From Meandrina meandrites (taxonomy: Eukaryota; Cnidaria; Anthozoa; Scleractinia; Meandrinidae): a stretch of DNA of 64,000 bases. This document shows positions 1-9,847 of the stretch, one piece after another. Made by a program: the position numbers and the translations under genes. The notes beneath the pieces were generated by a model. That model worked only from the letters and a program-made list of their open reading frames with translations. It was not told where the DNA came from and did not search any database. Positions within the stretch are counted from its first letter, which is position 1. Every line of letters starts with the position of its first letter. The stretch lies in NCBI GenBank assembly GCA_963693305.1, contig OY855904.1, positions 48,141,261 through 48,205,260 on the forward strand, in the 5' to 3' direction.

Positions 1-2637
1 TTGGTAGTTGTGCTGGTTGTGGTAGTTGTGCTGGTTGTGGGAGTTGTGCTGGTTGTGGAAGTTGTGCTGGTTGTGGTAATTGTGCTGGTTGTGGCAGTTG
101 TGCTGGTTGTGGCAGTTGTGTTGGTTGTGGTTGTTGTGTTGGTTGTGGTAGTTGTGCTGGTTGTGGTAGTTGTGGCAGTTGTGCTGGTTGTGGGAGTTTT
201 GCTGGTTGTGGGAGTTGTGTTGGTTGTGGTAGTTGTGTTGGTTGTGGTAGTTGTGTTGGTTGTAGTTGTTGTGCTGGTTGTGGTAGTTTTTTTGGTTGTA
301 GTAGTTGTGCTGGTTGTGGTAGTTGTGTTGGTTGTGGTAGTTGTGTTGGTTGTGGTAGTTGTGTTGGTTGTAGTTGTTGTGCTGGTTGTGGTAGTTTTTT
401 TGGTTGTAGTAGTTGTGCTGGTTGTGGTAGTTGTGTTGGTTGTGGTAGTTGTGTTGGTTGTGGTAGTTGTGTTGGTTGTGGTAGTTGTGTTGGTTGTGGT
501 AGTTGTGTTGGTTGTAGTAGTTGTGCTGGTTGTGGTAGTTGTGTTGGTTGTAGTAGTTGTGCTGGTTGTGGTAGTTGTGTTGGTTGTGGTAGTTGTGTTG
601 GTTGTGGTAGTTGTGTTGGTTGTGGTAGTTGTGCTGGTTGTGGTAGTTGTGTTGGTTGTGGTAGTTGTGTTGGTTGTGGTAGTTGTGTTGGTTGTAGTAG
701 TTGTGTTGGTTGTGGTAGTTGTGTTGGTTGTAGTAGTTGTGCTGGTTGTGGTAGTTGTGTTGGTTGTAGTAGTTGTGCTGGTTGTGGTAGTTTTGTTGGT
801 TGTAGTAGTTGTGCTGGTTGCGGTAGTTGTGTTGGTTGTGGTAGTTGTGTTGGTTGTAGTAGTTGTGCTGGTTGTGGTAGTTGTGTTGGTTGTAGTAGTT
901 GTGCTGGTTGTGGTAGTTGTGTTGGTTGTGGTAGTTGTGTTGGTTGTGGTAGTTGTGTTGGTTGTGGTAGTTGTGCTGGTTGTAGTAGTTGTGCTGGTTG
1001 TGGTAGTTGTGTTGGTAGTGGTAGTTGTGCTGGTTGTGGTAGTTGTGTTGGTTGTGGTAGTTGTGCTGGCTGTGGTAGTTGTGTTGGTTGCGGTAGTTGT
1101 GTTGGTTGTAGTAGTTGTGCTGGTTGTGGTAGTTGTGTTGGTTGTGGTAGTTGTGCTGGTTCTGGTAGTTGTGCTGGCTGTGGTAGTTGTGTTGGTTGTG
1201 GTAGTTGTGTTGGTTGTAGTAGTTGTGCTGGTTGTGGTAGTTGTGCTGGTTCTGGTAGTTGTGCCGGTTGTGGTAGTTGTGCTGGTTGTAGTAGTTGTGT
1301 TGGTTGTGGTAGTTGTGCTGGTTCTGGTAGTTGTGTTGGTTGTGGTAGTTGTGCTGGTTCTGGTAGTTGTGCCGGTTGTGGTAGTTGTGTTGGTTGTGGT
1401 AGTTGTGTTGGTTGTGGTAGTTGTGCCTGTTGTGGTAGTTGTGTTGGTTGTGGTAGTTGTGTTCGTTAACGTTGTGGTAGTTGTGCTGGTTGTGGTAGTT
1501 GTGTTGGTTGTAGTAGTTGTGCTGGTTGTGGTAGTTGTGCTGGTTGTGGTAGTTGTGTTGGTTAACGTTGTGGTAGTTGTGCTGGTTGTAGTAGTTGTGC
1601 TGGTTGTGGTAGTTGTGCTGGTTGTAGTAGTTGTGTTGGTTGTGGTAGTTGTGTTGGCTGTGGAAGTTGTGTTGGTTGTAGTAGTTGTGTTGGTTGTAGT
1701 AGTTGTGCTGGTTGTGGCAGTTGTGCTGGTTGTGGTAGTTGTGCTGGTTGTGGTAGTTGTGTTGGTTGTGGTAGTTGTGCTGGTTGTGGTAGTTGTGTTG
1801 GTTGTGGTAGTTGTGTTGGTTGTGGTAGTTGTGCTGGTTCTGGTAGTTGTGCTGGCTATGGTAGTTGTGCTGGTTGTGGTAGTTGTGTTGGTTGTGGTAG
1901 TTGTGTTGGCTGTGGTAGTTGAACTGGTTGTGGTAGTTGTGCTCGTTGTGGAAGTTGTGTTGGTTGTAGTAGTTGTGTTGGTTGAAGTAGTTGTGCTGGT
2001 TGTGGTAGTTGTGTTGGTTGTGGTAGTTGTGCTGGTTGTGGTAGTTGTGCTGGTTGTGGTAGTTGTGTTGGTTGTGGTAGTTGTGCTGGTTGTGGTAGTT
2101 GTGTTGGTTGTGGTAGTTGTGTTGGTTGTGGTAGTTGTGCTGGTTGTGGTAGTTGTGTTGGTTGTAGTAGTTGTGTTGGTTGTGGTAGTTGTGTTGGTTG
2201 TGGTAGTTGTGTTGGTTGTGGTAGTTGTGTTGGTTGTGGTAGTTGTGCTGGTTGTGGGAGTTGTGCTGGTTGTGGTAGTTGTGCTGGTTGTGGTAGTTGT
2301 GCTGGTTGTGGTAGTTGTGGCAGTTGAGTTTGTTGTGGCAGTTGTGTTGGTTGTGGTAGTTGTGTTGGTTGTGGTAGTTGTGCTGGTTTTGGTAGTTGTG
2401 CTGGTTGTGGTAATTGTGCTGGTTTTGGTAATTGTGCTGGTTTTGGTAGTTGTTCTGTTTGTGGTAGTTGTGCTGGTTGTGGGAGTTGTGTTGGTTGTGG
2501 AAGTTGTGCTGGTTGTGGTAATTGTGCTGGTTGTGGCAGTTGTGCTGGTTGTGGGAGTTGTGTTGGTTGTGGTTGTTGTGTTGGTTGTGGTATTTGTGCT
2601 GGTTGTGGTAGTTGTGGCAGTTGTGCTGGTTGTGGGA
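1..2637. repeat. 18-bp G+T minisatellite, block A (runs off the left edge)
   Basis: Near-perfect tandem array of an 18-bp unit, consensus GGTTGTGGTAGTTGTGYT, at roughly 145 copies. The plus strand is almost only G and T, with one or two A per unit, so the minus strand is A/C-rich. With an 18-bp period every frame stays open and reads a six-residue repeat (VVVVVL-like on plus, PQPTQL-like on minus); I treat these as artefacts. Variants include GTTAAC interruptions near 1466 and 1561 and shortened units near 170 and 2320. The array is cut at its right end by a retrotransposon and resumes at 8500, so both blocks are one original array lying in a YTHDC2 intron. Confidence 0.95.
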
Positions 2638-2811
2638 TGTAATGGGACACTTTGTGCATGATACATAGTGTAAGAATCGGATAAAAAGCACGTGGTATAG
2701 AGAACGAATCGACTTCGGTGTGTGTGTTTTGTATGTTACTCGGCTACGCGATTAAAACAGTTGAAACGACTTCAGGAACTGTCTATACCTTCCTGTGTGA
2801 CGTTTATTACA
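2638..2811 (+). repeat. 5' LTR of the Ty3/gypsy element
   Basis: 174 bp with perfect 6-bp terminal inverted repeats (TGTAAT...ATTACA), identical to the LTR at 8326-8499. It is very short for a gypsy LTR. It must contain the element's promoter, but I see no convincing TATA box. Confidence 0.95.
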
Positions 2812-2812
2812 T

Positions 2813-2825
2813 TGGTGGCAGCGGT
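2813..2825 (+). other. Primer binding site, tRNA-Leu type
   Basis: TGGTGGCAGCGGT starts one base after the 5' LTR. It is complementary to the 3' end of a leucine tRNA ending CCGCTGCCA plus CCA (recalled from known tRNA-Leu sequences). The match then continues imperfectly (CTGGGATT instead of GGGATT). Confidence 0.75.
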
Positions 2826-2847
2826 CTGGGATTTTAAGTGACCAGAA

Positions 2848-3834
2848 ATGAGTGACGGAGAACAAGAAATGCTCAAAGGCGCCGAAGGCGGTCTTCCAAA
2901 AGAAACCGCGCCAAAACAAGAAACGAAGCCACAACCAAAAGGTGCATCGCAGGAGGGGAGTTCTGAAATTCAGCAGCTGGTAAATACCTTATCCCAGGCC
3001 CTGAAGCAGAACATGGTGGTTTCCAGCGAAACGGAATCCAGGAGGAACGTACGAGCTCCGCGTGTTTATTCAGTGGGTCAAAATTTCAAAACATGGCTTT
3101 CGCAGTTTCTTCAGTATGCAAATCTTGTACATATCAAACCTTCAGATCGTCGAGCTTATTTGCTCACCCTACTGGATCAACCGGCCTACAAAGCGGTTGA
3201 GCTTCTCAAGCTTTCGGGATCGTTAACCTTCGAAGAATTCACGGCACAACTGGTTCAAAGGTTTGATTCGGGCAAGACGAAGGAAGATTATAAATTGCAG
3301 TTACGGGCTAGGTGTCAAAGGCCGAATGAGGATTTCGAAGCATTCGCCGATAATTTGATGGAGCTGGTGGAAAATGCCTACCCAGAGGCAGCTTATTCGT
3401 TCAAGGTGGAACTGGCAAGGGATCAGTTTATTCAAGGAGTGGCAATCAGCGATGATTTACGAGAAAAAGTTTTCATGAGTCAACCGGCGTCGCTTGTGGA
3501 GGCTGTTCGTGTTGTTCGTCGATTAGAAAGCGCGCGTAAAGCTTGTCAGGCTGTGCCATCTGTGGAAAAGAAAAAGTCGGTGAATGTGGTGAGTGCTTCA
3601 GCGGATGGTGACAAAATTTCGAGTGAAATTCGTGAGCTTAAAGAGATCGTTCTTGGTATGAATGAGAAAATTCGTGAGCTGGAAAGGAAAGCTGAAACGA
3701 CTTCGACTGCACGGCGCCGCAATGAGGTGGTATGTTTTGCTTGCCGCGAACCTGGCCATTTCGCTCGGAGTTGTCCATACAAGGAAGGGGGAAACAGGAC
3801 TCGGGGCCTGCCGAGGGCCAGGCAGTCCCCGTGA
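2848..3834 (+). CDS. gag: Gag polyprotein of the Ty3/gypsy element
   Basis: A 328-residue frame that begins with the first ATG after the primer site and ends at TGA 3832-3834. Residues about 60-230 resemble the capsid-like retrotransposon gag domain (helical, with a conserved tryptophan in KTWLSQF and a DQFIQGV-type segment). A heptad-rich stretch at about 255-285 could be a coiled coil. A CCHC zinc knuckle is intact at C296, C299, H304 and C309. The product should assemble into the virus-like particle and bind element RNA. The last third overlaps the pol frame, which lies one base back (-1). Most ribosomes should stop at 3832, with a fraction shifting to make Gag-Pol. Confidence 0.92.
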   Translation: MSDGEQEMLKGAEGGLPKETAPKQETKPQPKGASQEGSSEIQQLVNTLSQALKQNMVVSSETESRRNVRAPRVYSVGQNFKTWLSQFLQYANLVHIKPSDRRAYLLTLLDQPAYKAVELLKLSGSLTFEEFTAQLVQRFDSGKTKEDYKLQLRARCQRPNEDFEAFADNLMELVENAYPEAAYSFKVELARDQFIQGVAISDDLREKVFMSQPASLVEAVRVVRRLESARKACQAVPSVEKKKSVNVVSASADGDKISSEIRELKEIVLGMNEKIRELERKAETTSTARRRNEVVCFACREPGHFARSCPYKEGGNRTRGLPRARQSP

Positions 3835-6800
3835 GGCCCGCAGTGGTGGCCCAAGCACCAATAGTCGCCAATGAGGTAAACAACCCTGTTCTTATAAGTA
3901 ACAATGTACTTTCTGCCATATCAGACTCTGGAATCTATATTACAGGACTTGTGAACCATAGTGTAACTTGTATTTTACTAGACACTGGTGCAACTGTTAG
4001 TGTTTTGAATGAGGAAACATGGAGAAAAAGTGGGCTAGTCTCAAAAGTCAACCCAGTGACTGGGACTCTGACCACAGCAAATGGAAATGAATTAGCAGTT
4101 CTAGGAGAAACAAAAGTTAGATTTCGAGTAGGAGACATTGATTGTTTTTGGCCAGTAATGATTGCATGGGGCCTATCCCATGATTGCATACTTGGCTCTG
4201 ATTTTTTCCAGCACTTCGGCTGTCAAATTGACTATGGCACTGGAACCTTTGTAGTGGGCCATACCGAAATTCCAATCCGGTACTGCAAGGTTACACCAAG
4301 TGTTTGTAAAATTTTTCTGAGTGATGACATAGAAGTGGAACCCGGAACTGAGCAAGTGATCGAAGCCAAATTGGAGAATGGATATGATCGTAACACTGGC
4401 AGTCCGGGGATTTTAGAGGAGTCCAGAGAACTGAGGCGCAAATCAGAAATTAATGTAGCACGTTCTTTAGTGATCCCCAGGGATGGACTGACCATGGTTC
4501 GTGTTGCTAACTTCTCGGATAGGCCGATCAGACTGCGGTCAGATTTACCCGTCGCTGAATATCACCCCATTAGTAGTGTGGATGGCCGTGCTGTGTCCAT
4601 GGAAACAGATCCTGATATTACAAGTGCCTCTCATCCATCTTGCTCGGTTATTGACAGGCCAGTAGTGAACGATGAGCAGCCAATGAAGGAGGAAAAGTGG
4701 AAATCAAGTTTACAAGGTAACCTGGAAGGGCTGTCGGAAGACCAGAGAGGACAATTTGTGTCTCTAGTAACCGAATATGAGGACATCTTTGCAAAGGACA
4801 GCTCTGATTTAGGAAAGACAGGCCTCTTAGAACATGCCATCGACACCGGTGATTGCAAGCCAGTGAAACAGCCTCCCCGTCGGGTGCCACCCTACAAGCG
4901 AGACGTTATTGACCAGCAAATAGATGAGCTGCTAGCTACAGGCAGGGTTGAACCATCTCAAAGTCCATGGAGCAGTCCAGTGGTGCTTGCAAGGAAACAT
5001 GATGGAACATATCGTATGTGCATTGACTTCCGTAAACTAAACCAGTCTACAAAGAAGGATGCCATACCCCTGCCTCGGACAGATGATTTGTTGGAAGCCT
5101 TGGGTGGAGCTCAGTGGTTTTCTAGCCTTGATTTGGCTTCGGGGTACTGGCAGATGCAGGTGAAAGAAGAGGATAGGCCTAAAACAGCTTTCTCAACTCA
5201 TCGTAGACAGTTTCAGTGGACAGTGATGCCATTCGGATTGACAAACGGACCAGCTAGCTTCACCAGATTAATGAATCTAGCACTCAGTGGTCTCACCTGG
5301 ACTCACTGTTTAGTGTATTTGGATGATATCATCATCTGGGCTCCTACCTTTGAAGATCACATTTGCCGTCTGCGGTTGGTGTTTGATCGTATAAGGGCTG
5401 CTGGTTTGAAACTGAAGCCAACTAAGTGTCGATTCCTCAGAAAGGAAGTTGCCTTTCTGGGACATGTTGTGTCTTCCGACGGGATAAAGACTGACCCTGA
5501 GAAAGTTAAAGCTGTCAAAACATGGCCAGTGCCACTGAATGTGAAGGAGCTTCAGAGCTTCCTTGGCCTTGCTAGCTATTATAGGAAATTCATCCTTGGA
5601 TTTTCCATCATCGCTGAGCCTCTCTATCAACTCTGCAGGAAGACAGTGTCATTTAGTTGGCAAAAAGAGCAACAATCGGCATTTGAGGAACTGAAAGACC
5701 GCCTGGTAAGCGCGCCAGTGTTAGCTTATCCTGATTTCGGTCCTGAGGCGGGGTCTTTCATACTCGACACTGATGCAAGCCAATACCAAGGAATTGGAGC
5801 AGTTTTATCGCAGCAGCAGCAGGATGGGACTGAGCGGGTGATTGCTTATGGTAGTCGTTCCTTGAATGAACACGAAAAGAACTATTGCACCACTCGGTTG
5901 GAAATGCTTGCTTTAGTGACCTATGTTGACTACTTTCGATACTATTTGTTAGGGCGAAGGTTCCGTATACGGACTGACCATTCCTCATTGAGATGGTTGA
6001 CGTCCTTTAAAGAGCCTCAAGGGCAGGTAGCTCGCTGGCTTGAACGCCTTCAAGAGTACGACTATGAGGTACAACACCGGCCAGGAAAGCAGCACAGTAA
6101 TGCAGACAGCTTGTCTCGACGGCCTAGGCGAAATCATGGAGAATGCCCCTCATGTGTTCCACCTGCAAAATCAGAGGTAGCAACGGTCACCAGCAAGCTG
6201 CCTTGTGGTCACGAGGACAATGAAAAGGATCTGTGGTCATCCGAGAATGTGGCGCGAGCTCAAAGTGAGGATCCTGACATTGGTCCAGTTGTGGATCGGT
6301 TGTTGCTGGAATGGAAGAAACCAACCGATGAGGAACTCCGACCCTTGAGTCGAGCAACAAGAGAAATCTGGGCGCAATGGGAACTATTGGAGCTACAAGA
6401 AGGAGTACTTTATCTGCGGTCACCCGAAAGAACGTCGGCTAGAAGCAGGATGGTCTTACCTCGGAAGCTTGTTAAAGAAGCGCTCACGGAAGTTCATGAT
6501 GGTATAGCAGGTGCCCACTTAGGAAGAATGAAGACCCTGAAGAAGATGAAAACCAGGTTTTGGAGACCAGGTTTGACAAAAGAAGTCCATCGGTATTGTA
6601 GCAGTTGCCTGACATGTGCCAAGTGCAAGTCCAGGCCTAACCCAAAGGCACCCCTGCATCCAATACCATCTGGAAACCCTATGCAGAGAATCCATATTGA
6701 CATAGTTGGCCCCTTACCAAGGTCTCGACGGGGAAATCGCTACATTCTGACTGTGCAGTGCAGTTTTACAAAGTGGGCTGAGGCGTATGCAATTTCTAAC

Positions 6801-8204
6801 CAACGCGCTACAACTTGTGCAAGGGTGCTGGTAAAGAACTGGATTTGTCGGTATGGTGTACCAGACAGCTTACACAGCGATCAGGGAAGAAATTTTGAGT
6901 CCCAGGTGTTTGAGGAAATGTGCCATTTGCTGAACATCAACAAAACTCGGTCAACTGCGTATCATCCAGAGGGCAATGGGCAAGTTGAGAATATGCATAA
7001 GACACTTAAAAGCATGTTGAAAGCCAGAGTTGAAGATGATCCACAGGGCTGGGATGAACAACTAGATTACTGCATGATGGCCTTCAGAAGTAGTGTCCAC
7101 TCTTCCACGGAACATACACCTTTTGAGTTAATGTTTGGGAGGGAGATGAGGATACCCCTGGACGTAATGATGGGCAGTGGGCCCATGGGCAATGAAAGCA
7201 GTTACTCTGAATTCGTGGCGGACCTTCAGGGTAGCCTAGAAACTGCATACCGTGATGTGAGGCAGAATCTCAAAGTAGCTCAGCGTCGTCAGAAAGATGC
7301 GTACGACAAGGGAGTGAGACACATGGTGTTTCAAGCTGGTGATTTAGTGTTGCGCTACGATCCACAACTGAAGCCGGGTGAAGCAAACAAGTTCCATCGA
7401 CAGTGGGAGGGACCATATGAGATAGTGGAGCGAGTCACTGATGTTACGTACCGTGTGAAGAAGGTCAGGGGACATTCGAGGAAGTCTCAAGTAGTCCATT
7501 TCAACAACTTGCGGTTGTACAAGAGAAGGCAGGAAGGAAACATGGAGGAAACGGGTGCCGTGGAAGCAGTGGATGCACCTCGAAGAGGCATTGGAGACGG
7601 TGAACAGGTACAGACAACATTGGAGGGGGTGGTATCAATGGAACCGGATACTGTTACTAGTGGAACTGAGGAAGAAGTTGTCTGGGCCGCGGCTACTAGA
7701 AGTGAAGGGTACAACAAGGTTGTTGACATGCCAGACGAGATTGCAAGCGGGGATCCGTCCTACCTTGCTAATTCTGCTTTAGACAGAGAAATTGAACAGG
7801 ATGCTGAAAGTGACCGCGAAATTGCAAGCGGGGATCCGTCCTACTTTGCTAATTCTGCTTCAGACAGAGAAATGGAACAGGGTGCTGGAAGTGACCATGT
7901 AGTAGATATACCAGCTTCTGAGAGAGGTGGACTGTTAGAGGATGCTCACGTTTGTTACAGGAATGGGGGAGAGAGCAGAGAAGATGAAGACGAGGTCGAA
8001 GAAGAACAGCCAATTGGCCAGAGCCAAAGACCAGCACGCGTAAGAAGACCACCAGACCGTTATGGTGAATGGATTCTGAATAGTTTGCAGCAGATAACAG
8101 ACCGCTTAGAGATGTTGGAGGACAAGCGGAGGCAGGACAAGGAGCGGATAAAGAAACTGAAACCAAAATTGCTGAAGAAGGCTAGAACATTGCGAGAACA
8201 TTAA
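3732..8204 (+). CDS. pol: Pol polyprotein (PR-RT-RNaseH-IN) of the Ty3/gypsy element
   Basis: The frame is open from 3732 to TAA 8202-8204 (1490 codons) and is probably entered by -1 frameshifting near 3792 rather than at its own ATG. Residues counted from 3732: aspartic protease DTGA with D84; reverse transcriptase with D467 (LDLASGYWQ motif) and YLDD at 529-532; RNase H with D681 in DTDAS and a conserved RTDHSSL; integrase zinc finger HHCC at about 915-960; integrase core D990, D1050, E1086 (D-D-35-E); then a GPY/F module at about 1215-1265 (WEGPYEIV). An acidic tail follows with an 81-bp direct duplication (7737-7817 and 7818-7898, 27 residues each) and a basic heptad-like end. All catalytic residues checked are present, so the copy looks competent. 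Confidence 0.95.
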   Translation: MFCLPRTWPFRSELSIQGRGKQDSGPAEGQAVPVRPAVVAQAPIVANEVNNPVLISNNVLSAISDSGIYITGLVNHSVTCILLDTGATVSVLNEETWRKSGLVSKVNPVTGTLTTANGNELAVLGETKVRFRVGDIDCFWPVMIAWGLSHDCILGSDFFQHFGCQIDYGTGTFVVGHTEIPIRYCKVTPSVCKIFLSDDIEVEPGTEQVIEAKLENGYDRNTGSPGILEESRELRRKSEINVARSLVIPRDGLTMVRVANFSDRPIRLRSDLPVAEYHPISSVDGRAVSMETDPDITSASHPSCSVIDRPVVNDEQPMKEEKWKSSLQGNLEGLSEDQRGQFVSLVTEYEDIFAKDSSDLGKTGLLEHAIDTGDCKPVKQPPRRVPPYKRDVIDQQIDELLATGRVEPSQSPWSSPVVLARKHDGTYRMCIDFRKLNQSTKKDAIPLPRTDDLLEALGGAQWFSSLDLASGYWQMQVKEEDRPKTAFSTHRRQFQWTVMPFGLTNGPASFTRLMNLALSGLTWTHCLVYLDDIIIWAPTFEDHICRLRLVFDRIRAAGLKLKPTKCRFLRKEVAFLGHVVSSDGIKTDPEKVKAVKTWPVPLNVKELQSFLGLASYYRKFILGFSIIAEPLYQLCRKTVSFSWQKEQQSAFEELKDRLVSAPVLAYPDFGPEAGSFILDTDASQYQGIGAVLSQQQQDGTERVIAYGSRSLNEHEKNYCTTRLEMLALVTYVDYFRYYLLGRRFRIRTDHSSLRWLTSFKEPQGQVARWLERLQEYDYEVQHRPGKQHSNADSLSRRPRRNHGECPSCVPPAKSEVATVTSKLPCGHEDNEKDLWSSENVARAQSEDPDIGPVVDRLLLEWKKPTDEELRPLSRATREIWAQWELLELQEGVLYLRSPERTSARSRMVLPRKLVKEALTEVHDGIAGAHLGRMKTLKKMKTRFWRPGLTKEVHRYCSSCLTCAKCKSRPNPKAPLHPIPSGNPMQRIHIDIVGPLPRSRRGNRYILTVQCSFTKWAEAYAISNQRATTCARVLVKNWICRYGVPDSLHSDQGRNFESQVFEEMCHLLNINKTRSTAYHPEGNGQVENMHKTLKSMLKARVEDDPQGWDEQLDYCMMAFRSSVHSSTEHTPFELMFGREMRIPLDVMMGSGPMGNESSYSEFVADLQGSLETAYRDVRQNLKVAQRRQKDAYDKGVRHMVFQAGDLVLRYDPQLKPGEANKFHRQWEGPYEIVERVTDVTYRVKKVRGHSRKSQVVHFNNLRLYKRRQEGNMEETGAVEAVDAPRRGIGDGEQVQTTLEGVVSMEPDTVTSGTEEEVVWAAATRSEGYNKVVDMPDEIASGDPSYLANSALDREIEQDAESDREIASGDPSYFANSASDREMEQGAGSDHVVDIPASERGGLLEDAHVCYRNGGESREDEDEVEEEQPIGQSQRPARVRRPPDRYGEWILNSLQQITDRLEMLEDKRRQDKERIKKLKPKLLKKARTLREH
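3789..3839 (+). promoter_or_regulatory. Programmed -1 ribosomal frameshift signal (gag to pol)
   Basis: The heptamer GGGAAAC (3789-3795) is in the exact X XXY YYZ phase relative to gag (GGA AAC codons), and pol lies in the -1 frame. After a 6-nt spacer, CGGGG (3802-3806) pairs with CCCCG (3827-3831) and CTGCC (3808-3812) with GGCAG (3821-3825). This gives a 10-bp GC-rich stem around one C/T mismatch, with an 8-nt loop. Loop GGGCC (3815-3819) could pair with GGCCC (3835-3839) as a pseudoknot. Only 3 nt would then span the full stem, which is sterically tight, so the hairpin is the safer reading. The gag stop codon lies just after the stem. Confidence 0.85.
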
Positions 8205-8311
8205 GAGTATTCGAACTGTTTCAGAACTTTGTCAAGAGATTAAATTAACGGATTGACTTTATTTTGTCTTAGTACACCGACTGATCGTGAATCTGGAGAT
8301 TCATTCTTTCT

Positions 8312-8325
8312 GGTAGAGGGGATAG
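8312..8325 (+). other. Polypurine tract
   Basis: A purine-rich stretch (GGTAGAGGGGATAG) directly abuts the 3' LTR. This is the expected position of the plus-strand primer in LTR retrotransposons. It contains two T residues. Confidence 0.7.
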
Positions 8326-8499
8326 TGTAATGGGACACTTTGTGCATGATACATAGTGTAAGAATCGGATAAAAAGCACGTGGTATAGAGAACGAATCGA
8401 CTTCGGTGTGTGTGTTTTGTATGTTACTCGGCTACGCGATTAAAACAGTTGAAACGACTTCAGGAACTGTCTATACCTTCCTGTGTGACGTTTATTACA
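8326..8499 (+). repeat. 3' LTR of the Ty3/gypsy element
   Basis: 174 bp, read as identical to the 5' LTR and followed by the GGGA target duplication. About 120 bp of unassigned 3' untranslated sequence lies between the pol stop (8204) and the polypurine tract. Confidence 0.95.
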
Positions 8500-9847
8500 G
8501 GGAGTTTTGCTGGTTGTGATTGTTGTGCTGGTTGTGGTAGTTGTGCTGGTTGTGGTAGTTGTGCTGGTTGTGATTGTTGTGCTGGTTGTGGTAGTTGTGC
8601 TGGTTGTGGTAGTTGTGCTGGTTGTGATTGTTGTGTTGGTTGTGGTAGTTGTGCTGGTTGTGATTGTTGTACTGGTTGTGGTAGTTGTGCTGGTTGTGGT
8701 AGTTGTGCTGGTTGTGGTAGTTGTGTTGGTTGTGGTAGTTGTGTTGGTTGTGGTAGTTGTGTTGGTTGTGGTAGTTGTGTTGGCTGTGGTAGTTGTGTTG
8801 GTTGTGGTAGTTGTGTTGGTTGTAGTAGTTGTGCTGGTTGTGGTAGTTGTGTTGGTTGTAGTAGTTGTGATGGTTGTGGTAGTTGTGTTGGTTGTGGTAG
8901 TTGTGTTGGTTGTGGTAGTTGTGTTGGTTGTGGTAGTTGTGCTGGTTGTGGTAGTTGTGTTGGTTGTGGTAGTTGTGTTGGTTGTAGTAGTTGTGTTGGT
9001 TGTGGTAGTTGTGTTGGTTGTAGTAGTTGTGCTGGTTGTGGTAGTTGTGTTGGTTGTAGTAGTTGTGCTGGTTGTGGTTGTTGTGTTGGTTGTGGTAGTT
9101 GTGCTGGTTGTGGTAGTTGTGGCAGTTGTGCTGGTTGTGGGAGTTTTGCTGGTTGTGGGAGTTGTGCTGGTTGTGGTAGTTGTGCTGGTTGTGATTGTTG
9201 TGCTGGTTGTGGTAGTTGTGCTGGTTGTGGTAGTTGTGCTGGTTGTGATTGTTGTGTTGGTTGTGGTAGTTGTGCTGGTTGTGATTGTTGTACTGGTTGT
9301 GGGAGTTGTGCTGGTTGTGGTAGTGGTGCTGGTTGTGATTGTTGTGCTGGTTGTGGTAGTTGTGCTGGTTGTGGTAGTTGTGCTGGTTGTGATTGTTGTG
9401 TTGGTTGTGGTAGTTGTGCTGGTTGTGATTGTTGTACTGGTTGTGGGAGTTGTGCTGGTTGTGGTAGTTGTGCTGGTTGTGATTGTTGTGCTGGTTGTGG
9501 TAGTTGTGCTGGTTGTGGGAGTTGTGCTGGTTGTGGGAGTTGTGCTGGTCATGGCAGTTGTACTGGTTGTGGTAGTTTTGCTGGTTGTGGGAGTTGTGCT
9601 GGTCATGGCAGTTGTACTGGTTGTGGTAGTTGTGCTTGTTGTGGTAGTTACGTTGGTTGTGATAGTTGTGCCAGTTGTGGAACATGTAGTTGTGTTGGTT
9701 GTGGTAGTTGTGCTGGTTGTGGTAGTTGTGCTGGTTGTGGTAGTTGTGGTAGTTGTGCTGGTTGTGGTAGTTGTGCTGGTTGTGGGAGTTGTGCTGGTTG
9801 TGGGAGTTGTGCTGGTTGTGGGAGTTGTGCTGGTTGTAGTAGTTGTG
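8500..9847. repeat. 18-bp G+T minisatellite, block B
   Basis: Continuation of the array broken by the gypsy insertion, about 75 units. Part of it has a higher-order 54-bp period (three monomers, one carrying GATTGTTGTG; see 8517-8680 and 9184-9500). Cysteine-rich, valine-rich or threonine/asparagine-rich frames here are by-products of the period. One of them starts inside the 3' LTR at 8410, which argues against it being a gene. Confidence 0.93.

Larger units (their letters stand above)
2638..8499 (+). mobile_element. Full-length Ty3/gypsy LTR retrotransposon
   Basis: 5,862-bp element with two 174-bp LTRs that I read as identical base for base (2638-2811 and 8326-8499). Each begins TGTAAT and ends ATTACA. 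It is flanked by a 4-bp target duplication GGGA (2634-2637 and 8500-8503). Joining the flanks restores a normal satellite unit, so the insertion went into the minisatellite. Order: LTR, tRNA-Leu-type primer site, gag, frameshift signal, pol (protease, RT, RNase H, integrase, GPY/F module, acidic tail), polypurine tract, LTR. There is no envelope-like frame. Identical LTRs and open gag and pol imply a very recent and possibly still mobile copy. It is in the same orientation as the host gene YTHDC2. Confidence 0.95.

Noticed and set aside
1..2661. Long frames of V/L repeats (plus) and P/Q/T/L repeats (minus) as genes
   Set aside because: An 18-bp period keeps all frames open. There is no start context or unique sequence, and the frames simply mirror the satellite.
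3802..3839. Full H-type pseudoknot as certain
   Set aside because: Pairing is possible, but a 3-nt loop would have to cross an 11-step stem, so only the hairpin is claimed firmly.
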